DNA of 64,000 nt from Actinomadura craniellae. Lineage in GTDB: Bacteria; Actinomycetota; Actinomycetes; Streptosporangiales; Streptosporangiaceae. The stretch covers positions 1 through 64,000 of the forward strand of contig NZ_QLYX01000004.1 in NCBI RefSeq assembly GCF_003289645.1, written 5' to 3'. The notes beneath the pieces were generated by a model. That model saw nothing but the letters and a program-made list of their open reading frames with translations, made no database searches and was not told the DNA's origin. Positions within the stretch are counted from its first letter, which is position 1; each line of letters begins with the position of its first letter. Positions 48,402 through 60,130 of the stretch are shown here, one piece after another. The translations under genes and the position numbers were made by a program.

Positions 48402-49004
48402 ATGAGGCACATCACCGCGCTGATCGGCCGTCAGATCCTCGACACGGCCACCGTCCATCTCGCCGCGATCCTGCCTGGCCATACGCGTCGGAGCACGCAC
48501 CGACTGGCGGACGACTACGGCCATCCGCACGGCGCCGGCGCGATCGGCCCAGGTGCGGACGGCCTGCTCCGGGCGGTACTCGTCGAAGCGTTGACCACCG
48601 CGCCCGGTCCGGTCGAGGTCCTCATCACCCACCACGACCTGGAGCACCTGTTCGGCGAGATGACCGACCGGGTGCCGCTCGAACGGTTCCACAACAGCCT
48701 CCGAGTGACCGACACCCTTGAAAACGCCGTCGAACATGTGGAGGAAAGAGCGAACGGGACCGAGCGTCAGAAGACGCCGATTCTATGGATGGCGACACCA
48801 GGAGCCGATGCCGATGTCGTCCACCAAACGCTGGAAAGCTGCCCGGCCGCTCTACTGACCGCGCTGTTCAAGGGACCGTGGCCGTACGGACCCACACATG
48901 TGATCGAGGAAAACGGACCGCGGCCCCGCCCCCATCAGCCGGTCTCACTGCTCTCACCTCGACAGGCCGTCGCCAGGCTGCACGCCACGATTCCCGGGGC
49001 ATAG
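48402..49004 (+). CDS. Hypothetical protein
   Basis: A 200-residue soluble protein that I do not recognise. LLRAVLVEALTTAPGPVEVLITHHDLEHLF and RVTDTLENAVEHVEERA suggest an alpha/beta domain, and it ends in SLLSPRQAVARLHATIPGA. GGAG lies 5 nt before the ATG. Codon usage is typical of the region. The stop overlaps the start of an MFS-protein fragment, so its 3' end abuts a recombination scar and it may be a truncated form of a longer protein. The upstream spacer 48173-48401 holds no gene I can support. Confidence 0.45.
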   Translation: MRHITALIGRQILDTATVHLAAILPGHTRRSTHRLADDYGHPHGAGAIGPGADGLLRAVLVEALTTAPGPVEVLITHHDLEHLFGEMTDRVPLERFHNSLRVTDTLENAVEHVEERANGTERQKTPILWMATPGADADVVHQTLESCPAALLTALFKGPWPYGPTHVIEENGPRPRPHQPVSLLSPRQAVARLHATIPGA

Positions 49005-49076
49005 CGCTCGCCACCGCCCAGTTCATGGTGATCATGGACACCTCGATCATCGAGGTGGTCCCCCTGATACGTATCG
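49001..49076 (+). pseudogene. Fragment of an EmrB/QacA-type MFS transporter N-terminus
   Basis: The sequence IALATAQFMVIMDTSIIEVV is the first membrane helix and DTSIIN motif of 14-helix drug transporters. It begins without a start codon directly at the end of the preceding gene and loses similarity after about 20 residues. It is a recombination remnant. Confidence 0.6.
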
Positions 49077-49149
49077 ATCGACCTACTCGCCCTCGCCCTC
49101 GTTCCCACTCCCGTACCGCCACAGCCCACAGTCAGTGATCGGCTTATCA

Positions 49150-49200
49150 CCACTACGAGCTCGATGGCTCGGCGCCGAAACTCCGGCGGATGAGGTGACA
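49150..49200 (-). pseudogene. Remnant of IS3-type OrfA N-terminus
   Basis: Read leftward this gives LSPHPPEFRRRAIELVV, the same N-terminal stretch as the transposase at the left edge of the window (MPSPHPPEFRRRAVELARQ), then similarity ends. Only the first 17 or so codons remain, next to the dead IS5 gene. Confidence 0.6.
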
Positions 49201-49208
49201 GTACGTAA

Positions 49209-49976
49209 TCTTCCTTCCCCTATCCCAATGACCTGTCCGATGCCCGCTGGCAACTGATCAAGCCTGTCCTGGCCACCTGGCGCGCCCGCCATCAAGCCGC
49301 AGCCCCCGGCTTTGGGCGACGGCCCGAGCACGACCTACGCGCCGTCATGAACGCGATCGTGTACGTCGACCGCACCGGCATCGCCTGGCGGTACCTGCCG
49401 CACGACTACCCGCCCTGGCAAACGGTGTACTGGCACTTCGTCCGCTGGGAGGAACAAGGCGTGACTCGGCGGATGCTGGAGGTCTTGCGGCGCCGTCTAT
49501 ACCAGGAGTTGCACCGCGAGCACGACCCGTCAGCGGCGGTGATGGGCTCCCAAAGCGTCAAGGGCGCCAACGCCGTCGGCTCGGCCACCCGCAGCTATGA
49601 CAACGACAAGAAGATCAACGGGCGTAAGCGGTTCGTGCTCACCGACACCCTGGCCCCGCTGCTGGCGGTGATGGTCCGCCCCGCCGGCGTGCAGGACCGT
49701 GACGGGGCCACCGCGATGCTGCTGGGGTTGCATCCGATGCGGCGGTGCCGGATGGTGTTCGTCGGCACCGGCTTCACCGGACGGCTGGTGACCTGGGCGA
49801 GCAAGGTACTAGGCATCGTGGTGCACATCGTTGGCAAACCCCCTGGCCAGCGCGGGTTCCAGGTCCACCCCCGCCAGTGGGTGGTCGAACATACCCTGGC
49901 CTGGCTGCTCATTCGCCGGCGCCTGGCCCGTGACCACGAACGCCACCCCGAAACCACCGAAGCCCTGATCCGCTGA
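49209..49976 (+). pseudogene. IS5-family transposase, N-terminally truncated and catalytically dead
   Basis: A continuous frame from the TAA at 49206-49208 to 49976 encodes an IS5-type transposase: FPYPNDLSDARWQLIKPVL, TGIAWRYLPHDYPPWQTVYW, NDKKINGRKRFVLTDT, GQRGFQVHPRQWVVEHTLAW. There is no usable start codon before ATG 49347. In the DDE triad the first Asp (normally in DSQSVK) is Gly (MGSQSVK, codon 49545-49547) and the second (normally in ADGGY) is Gly in VGTGF. Only the Glu of VVEHTLAW remains. It cannot transpose. Confidence 0.85.
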
Positions 49977-50174
49977 GTCGCCATCCACCAGATGGCCCGC
50001 CGCATCACCCGCGGCCACCCCGCCCACCGGACAGCACCCGATAGACCCAACGATCACAGCTCAAACACGCTGTCAGTGGCTCCCACTACGATGGGACCCG
50101 CTTACCCCAGTAGTGCTCGAGTGGGGAGCATGGTTTCTTACGTGCTGGCTGGTGGGGGCGAATAAGGTCGGGCC
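49977..50174 (+). promoter_or_regulatory. Upstream region of the BREX operon
   Basis: About 200 bp separate the dead transposase from brxE. AAGG lies 7 nt before the brxE ATG. The region must contain the operon promoter because every later gene overlaps or closely follows its predecessor. I cannot identify confident -35 and -10 boxes. Confidence 0.4.
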
Positions 50175-50783
50175 ATGAGTGTGTTCGATGTGGAAAGCGC
50201 GCCAGTCGGCAGCCATCAGGAGCCGATTCCGATGTCGGACATCGACATGGCTCTCACCTCACAGCTCGTGGTGGCGTGGGCGGGCGAGACGGGAGAAGAG
50301 CACAGGCTGGGCTGGTGGCGCTGCGACCTCGCATCCGAGTACGGCGGCGAGGACCTGTTCCGTCGGCTGCTGCCGTCCACCTGGCGCTGGGCCGCGCTCC
50401 AGGGCGCGCGCGAAGCCGCCCGGCGGGTCGATGCGGAGCTCCGGCGCCGTGACCATGAGCCCGACCGGATCATTTCGCTCTTCAGCCTGGGCTTCGAGCT
50501 GGACGAGCGGATCGAGGAGCGCCTCGCGGACCTGAAGCGCTCGGGCCATACGCCGGACGAGGCACTGCCGGGCCTCGCAATCACCCATGACGGCTGGCGC
50601 CCAGATATCTTCTGGGACTGGGTCGCCGACCATGGCAAGGCAGGCGGAACCACCTCCCCGGCCGGGCGACGGCTCAGCGGGAGCCTCCCGGCTACCGTGG
50701 GGCAGCAGGCACGCAGGCTTGTCGCGGGGCTGGCCCCGGCAGCCGAACACTATCCGCTTCCCCACTTCAGGAGGGCGCTGTGA
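50175..50783 (+). CDS. brxE: BrxE, BREX type 6 protein
   Basis: A 202-residue protein matching the small protein that opens BREX type 6 operons: MALTSQLVVAWAGETGEEHRLGWWRCDL, GGEDLFRRLLPSTWRWAALQGAREAARRVDAE and RIISLFSLGFELDERIEERL. Its function is unknown. BrxE occurs only in type 6 systems, so it is the marker that distinguishes this operon from types 1 and 5. The stop overlaps the brxA start (GTGA). Confidence 0.85.
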   Translation: MSVFDVESAPVGSHQEPIPMSDIDMALTSQLVVAWAGETGEEHRLGWWRCDLASEYGGEDLFRRLLPSTWRWAALQGAREAARRVDAELRRRDHEPDRIISLFSLGFELDERIEERLADLKRSGHTPDEALPGLAITHDGWRPDIFWDWVADHGKAGGTTSPAGRRLSGSLPATVGQQARRLVAGLAPAAEHYPLPHFRRAL

Positions 50784-51562
50784 CGGCCCCACACGAGACG
50801 ACCCTCGTGCACACACGGCTGTCACGGTGCGCCCTCGAGGTGGAGGACTCACGCGCCTTCTGGGCCCGCACCGACGGAGCTACGAGCGTGAGCGCCCAGC
50901 AGGCATTCGACGAGTACTGGTTCGGCGCCCGGAGCCTGGCGCGCGTCGAGGTTCTTCTCGCCAACATGCGGGCTCGCTTCAGCGCCTTCCCTGCGGCACT
51001 CGCCGTCCTTCACCGCTGGCAGCACATGTTGCCCGAGACGCGCCGGGTTATCTGCCACTGGCACCTGCAGCTCAGCGACCCGCTCTACCGGCGCTTCACG
51101 GGCATCTACCTGGCGGAGCGCCGTGCGGGAGCCCGGCCCGAGGTGACTCGGGACCTTGTGGCCACCTGGGTCGGGCTGCACGGCCCTAGCCATTGGACGA
51201 TGACGATGCGTATCCAGTTCGCCAGTAAGCTCCTGTCCGCGGCGTACTCGGCCACCGTGGTGACGTCCAACCGGGATCCGCGCCCCATTGGGACGCCGCG
51301 CGTGCCGGACGAGGCTCTTGAGTATCTCCTGTACCTGCTGCGCGAAACGGAGTTCGAGGGAAGCCTTCTCGACAACCCATACCTGAGATCAGTCGGCCTT
51401 GACGGCACTCTCCTCGAAGAGCGCCTGCGTGGACTCCCCGGCCTCGCGTTCCGGCGGCAGGGCGACCTCACCGACTTTGGCTGGCGCCACCAGGACCTGC
51501 TCGCCTGGGCAGCGGCCACCCTCCGTGATGGCACCTCGCGCCTGGCTGGGGCCGCTCTGTGA
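50780..51562 (+). CDS. brxA: BrxA (DUF1819) BREX protein
   Basis: A 260-residue protein of the BrxA/DUF1819 family: FDEYWFGARSLARVEVLLANMRARFSAFP, LPETRRVICHWHLQLSDPLYRRFTG and LEYLLYLLRETEFEGSLLDNPYLRSVGL. BrxA is a small NusB-like, probably nucleic-acid-binding helical protein needed in several BREX types. The GTG start overlaps the brxE stop and the stop overlaps the brxB start, so all three are translated together. Confidence 0.88.
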   Translation: MTAPHETTLVHTRLSRCALEVEDSRAFWARTDGATSVSAQQAFDEYWFGARSLARVEVLLANMRARFSAFPAALAVLHRWQHMLPETRRVICHWHLQLSDPLYRRFTGIYLAERRAGARPEVTRDLVATWVGLHGPSHWTMTMRIQFASKLLSAAYSATVVTSNRDPRPIGTPRVPDEALEYLLYLLRETEFEGSLLDNPYLRSVGLDGTLLEERLRGLPGLAFRRQGDLTDFGWRHQDLLAWAAATLRDGTSRLAGAAL

Positions 51563-52215
51563 CCTTGCCCCTGTTCCAGCAGAGCCCGCTGTTCCAACAT
51601 GGTCCCCTGCACGAGGCGTTCACCGCACTGCGCCGCGATCTCATCCACGAGAACGGCCCACACATCAGTACGATGCGCAACTACCGTTTCGCCATCGTGC
51701 AGTACAAGCCGGCCGAGGAGTTCAGGCTCCGCAGCGAGGTACAGCACCTAACCACCGACCTGGCCGCGAACGGCTGGATGGTCATCTCGATCAGCCTGCA
51801 GAAGCTGTTCATCGACAGGGTAAGGGCGCAAGGTCAAGACTGGGTTGACCGAGTCTTGGCCATGGAGGAGCGTCTGGCCAGCACCGACCCGGAGCGCGGG
51901 CTGAACTACCTGAAGTCGAAGGTCTCGCCCCTCATCGAGGGGCCGGACGGCATCGCGGCTGACTGCTCCCGCATCGTCTGCGAGTATGCGGACCGGCACC
52001 CCGACAGCATCGATCGGACGGTCGCCCTCATCGGGCGCGCGGGAGCGCTCTACCCCTTCATCCAGTCATCAGCCCTGCTGCGCCACCTCGATGGCAGAAC
52101 GCGCAACGTTCCGGTGGTCCTGCTCTATCCGGGTGAGCGGCGCGGCCCGACCGGGCTCTCGTTCATGGGCGTTCTCAGTCCGGACAACGACTACCGGCCA
52201 CGGATCTACCCCTGA
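51559..52215 (+). CDS. brxB: BrxB (DUF1788) BREX protein
   Basis: A 218-residue DUF1788 protein. FRLRSEVQHLTTDLAANGWMVISISLQKLFI, GALYPFIQSSALLRHLDGRTRNVPVVLLYPG and LSFMGVLSPDNDYRPRIYP form the typical alpha/beta core and C-terminal strand. BrxB is a core BREX component of unknown biochemical activity, probably part of a larger complex with BrxC and PglZ. The GTG overlaps the brxA stop, and brxC begins 8 bp later. Confidence 0.9.
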   Translation: MTLPLFQQSPLFQHGPLHEAFTALRRDLIHENGPHISTMRNYRFAIVQYKPAEEFRLRSEVQHLTTDLAANGWMVISISLQKLFIDRVRAQGQDWVDRVLAMEERLASTDPERGLNYLKSKVSPLIEGPDGIAADCSRIVCEYADRHPDSIDRTVALIGRAGALYPFIQSSALLRHLDGRTRNVPVVLLYPGERRGPTGLSFMGVLSPDNDYRPRIYP

Positions 52216-52223
52216 AGGGCACC

Positions 52224-55837
<3,614 letters not shown>

Positions 55838-55841
<4 letters not shown>

Positions 55842-58800
55842 CCAAGGTGGCGACGACCATGTCCATGACTTCCAATGCGAAGCACGCGCTCGCGACGACG
55901 ATCCGGTCGCTCCGCGCCCGGCTGATCGAGGACCTCCATGCCGCCACAGAGACGGCCTACCGGCTCTCCGTGCACAGCCGCGAGGCGGGACTGGACGAGG
56001 CTGCCCGCGCCAGGCGCGGGCGGCTGGAGGCGTGGGTGGCCGAGCAGGTACGAGCACAGGGCACTACCGGGGCCAAGAGGGATCGGTCCGCGCAGGACTT
56101 CCGCCGTGAAGCCGAGAAGCAGGCGGCCTATACCTTGCTGAATCGGCTGGTCCTGCTCCGGCTCATGGAGGCACCGCGGCCATCAGGCCAGCCGCTCCGG
56201 GCACCCGCCGTGGTGACCGGCGGCTGGGAGAGCCGCGCGTACCTGGACTTCCGGCAGCTCGCGCCGGGAATCGTGCGCGACGACGAGACTGAAGGCTACG
56301 CGTTCCTCCTGCGCCTCGTCTTCGAGGACCTCGCCACCGAACTACCTGGCCTCTACGGCCCAGCAGGCGTGGCCGACCTCGTCCCTATTCCAGCAGCGAC
56401 GCTCCGGCACGTCATCGATGCCCTCAATTCCGAGGCGCTGGAGAGCTGCTGGGTCGACGACATGACCCTCGGCTGGGTCTACCAGTATTGGAACGACCCC
56501 GAGCGCGAGGCGCTCGACGACAAGCTTCACAGCGGCGGCAAGGTCGAGCCGCACGAAATTGCCAGCAAAACACAGATGTTCACCGAGCGCTACATGGTGG
56601 ACTGGCTACTTCAGAACAGCCTGGGGCCGATATGGCTGGCCATCTGCCAGCGGCACGGGTGGACGCCCGAGGCGGCGACCGACGGCACGCTCGACCGATT
56701 GGAGGAGCGGCGTGCCGAGTGGCGGGCAAAACGCGCAGCGGGCGAGGTCACGCTCACCGACCTGATGCCGCTGAACACCGACGCGGAACGCCGTTGGGCC
56801 TACTACGTGCCGCAGTCCGTCCCCGAGAGCGCCGTAGCACAGGCACCCGAGACCATCCGCGACCTGAAGCTGCTCGACCCAGCCGTCGGCTCGGGACACT
56901 TCCTGGTCGTGGCGCTGGACCTCCTGGTGGCACTTTACCGAGAGGAGGCCCACCACCGGGGCGAGGCCGACGAGGAGCGCTGGTCCAACCGGGCCATCGT
57001 CGAGCGCATCCTCTCGCACAACCTGCATGGCATCGATCTAGACCCGAGGGCGGTCCAGATCGCCGCAGCGGCCCTCTGGCTCAAAGCCCAGCAGATGGCC
57101 CCGGGTGCCCAGCCTGAGCAGCTGAACCTCGTAGCGTCACGCCTGCGCCTCGCGAGCCTGGCCGACGACGACCCGGCGCTCGTTGAGCTCCGCCGCGAGG
57201 TAGAGCTCGAGACCGGCATTCCGGCCGTGCTGACTGACACGCTGATCCACGCGCTGCGCGGTGCCGACCACCTGGGCTCCCTGCTTAAGGTCGGAACGGT
57301 GGTCGACGAGGCCCTGGAAAGGCACGAGGCCGCGCTCGACCGGGCGGTGGACGAGCAGGGCGACCTGTTCACCGGCTTCAGCCCGAAGCCCGAGCGGATC
57401 AGTATCGGCCACGCCGAGGCCAGGGCCACCCTTCTCGACCGGCTAGAGGGCTTCCTTGCCCGCCACACCAGCGGCGACGACCTTGGCCTCCGCCTGCGCG
57501 GCGAGCAGCTCGCGGCAGGCGTCCGCTTCGTGCGCCTAGTCCGTGAGGGAACGTACGACCTGGTAGTTGCGAACCCGCCGTACCAGGGCACCAGCAAGAT
57601 GGCCGAGACAACGTACGTCTCTCGGACGTACCCGCTCGGTAAGAGGGACCTCTACGCGGCGTTTCTGCTGCGCGGCTTGGAACTGGTCCGCCACGGCGGC
57701 GTATCGGCGATGCTCACGATGCGAAACTGGATGTTTATTAAGCAGTACTCGGAACTGCGTGAGTATCTCTTGGGGAACTTTGACCTGCGCGGGCTGGGCG
57801 ACTTCGCAGTGGGAGCTTTCGACGAGGTGCCGAATGACGTCCTGAGCGTGACCGTGAGCGTCCTCCACCGATCGCCCCACAGGTCAGAGCCAAGCATGGC
57901 TCACCAACCCACGCCACCAGGAGACAACTCCTACGATCGTGCGCGAACTCGACGCAAGCACGCCGCAACCCTCTGCCAAGAGGGGCGCTACACCTTCGAC
58001 CCGGCCGCGCTCAAGGTCGTACCGGAGTGGCCTCTGGTTTATTGGTGGAGCAACGAACTGCTTGGACTAGCGGCAAATGGGAAACTAATTGGAAAAGTCG
58101 GCTCCCTGCCAATCGGGCTGCAGACAGGGAACAACGACCGATTTCTGCGTCGCCCTTGGGAGGTGCAACCATCTACGATAGACACAAATCGCAAATTCCA
58201 AGCCTGCATTAACGACCAAAAGCCTTGGAAGGCATACGTCAAGGGCGCAGCCGGCACCCGCTGGCTTGAACCACTATCTTTCGTAATATGGTTCGCCAGG
58301 TCATCACATCCCGCTTATGGGACCCTGCCAAGCGCTCGCTACGGGCAAGGTTCGACCTACTACTACCATGAAGGTGTCGCATATAACACAAAGGGCAATA
58401 CCTTCTCTGCACGGGCAATCCGTTTCGCTTCAGTTTTTGACGTGGAGGGCCGAGCACTATTTGGCATGCCCCAAGCTCAGGCACTTGCACTACTCAACTC
58501 TCCCATTGCACGATACGTCGCCACGTCTCTCAATCCCACCATTCATTTCACTGCAGGCGACGTTGCCCGCATTCCTACCCTGGATATTGATGGCGCTCAA
58601 GTCATCTTTAGCCATCTGGATAGCGCGTTCACCCTGCACGAATCTCACCGTGAACAGTCCATCGAGTTCCTGCGCCCCGGGCCCTCCCCATGGCGCCACG
58701 CCCAGGACTGGGCCCAGGCTGCCGTTGACCGCCCCGAAGGGGCACCACTTCCCGAGTACACCGAGCAGCTAGACCCTGAGCGCGGCAACGACCACCTGAG

Positions 58801-60130
58801 CTTTGCTCTCGGTGTCGCTCTTGGTCGCTTCGGCCTGGCCGATACTCCCGCCGAGGGCATCCTCAACCCCGCCACCGCGGACCTCTCACACGCGCTCCCG
58901 CATGGGATCCTCTTTCTCGACACCACTCTTGACTCCGGGGATCACAGCGACAGCCTTGGCCATCCCGCGGCCAAACCGCTGCATGCCGCCTGGGCAGAAC
59001 ACGCGCCAGCGACCGGCACCAGGCGGAGTCTGCGCAACTGGCTGGCCCTCGATTTCTTCAAGGATGTCCACAAGGGCACGTACGGGAACCGGCCCATTCA
59101 CTGGCCGCTCTCCTCGTCGGGCAAGACCTTCGTGGCCTGGGTAAACATTCACCGGATGAACGACCAGACTCTGCGGGTGCTGCTCGCCGACCACCTCGCG
59201 CGGACGCTCATCCGTCTTGACGGCGAACTGGCGGACCTGCGCGCCACCCGTGACAGCGCTGACAAGAAGGCCGCGCGGGACGCCGAGCGGCAGTATGATC
59301 GGGTGCTGAAGGCTCGAAGTGAGCTGCAGGAGTTCATCGCTAACGTCGAGCAGTGCGCCGACCGAGGGGCGCCGCCAACTGACGGCAAGTGTCCTGCGCG
59401 CGAGCGGGACGCCCGCTACGCTCCCAACCTCGACGACGGCGTGATGATCAACTCCGCCGCGCTCTGGCCGCTGCTCGACCCGCAGTGGAAAGACCCGAAG
59501 AAGTGGTGGAAGGAACTCGCCACCGCGAGCGGTCGGAAGGACTACGACTGGTCCCACCTGGCGATGCTCTACTGGCCGGGCCGGGTCGACCGGAAATGCC
59601 AGCAGGACCCGAGCCTTGGCGTCGCGCACGGCTGCTTCTGGCGGTACCACCCCAAGCACGCCTGGACCTGGGAGCTGCGGCTCCAGGACGAAATCGGTCC
59701 TGACTTCCGCATCGAGGAGCCGCCCTACCGCCCCGGCGGCCGTCACGTGGACGACATTGGCGATGGACCCCACCGCGATGCTTTCCTGCGTGACCAGCCC
59801 AAGGCCGCTCTCGCCGCCATCGAGCAGGAGGCCACGCGGCGCATGGGCCGCAGCAAGAACCGGCGGGTCGTGCCCGAGATCCGCATCCTTGAGACGGGTC
59901 TCTGGTCGGCCCACGCCGAGGCCATCTGGGAGATGGAGCTGTGCCTGGCCGAGCAGCAGGGCGCAGAGATCCGCGTCCTCGCACCCGATGAGGCCACGGC
60001 CCGTGCGACGTTCGAGGCGGCGCATCCCAAGCGGGTGCAGTACCGCAAGAGCTTCCTGGCCAGCCTCGTCCCGCCCGTCGAGCTATTCGACGACGAAAAC
60101 GCGGACGAGAGCGAGGAGGACGACGCGTGA
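55838..60130 (+). CDS. pglX: PglX, BREX adenine-specific DNA methyltransferase
   Basis: A 1430-residue N6-adenine methyltransferase that marks host BREX sites and sets specificity. SAM-binding motif I is LLDPAVGSGHFLVVALDLL (about residue 344-362) and the catalytic motif is VVANPPYQGTSKMAE (NPPY about 578). The N-terminal helical domain is typical. Residues of about 731-954 (58030-58700), the expected target-recognition region, have markedly lower GC (50-58% in lines I counted, against about 70% on either side) and rarer codons. This suggests a swapped specificity module. The frame is intact, with no homopolymer tract that would indicate phase variation. Confidence 0.93.
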
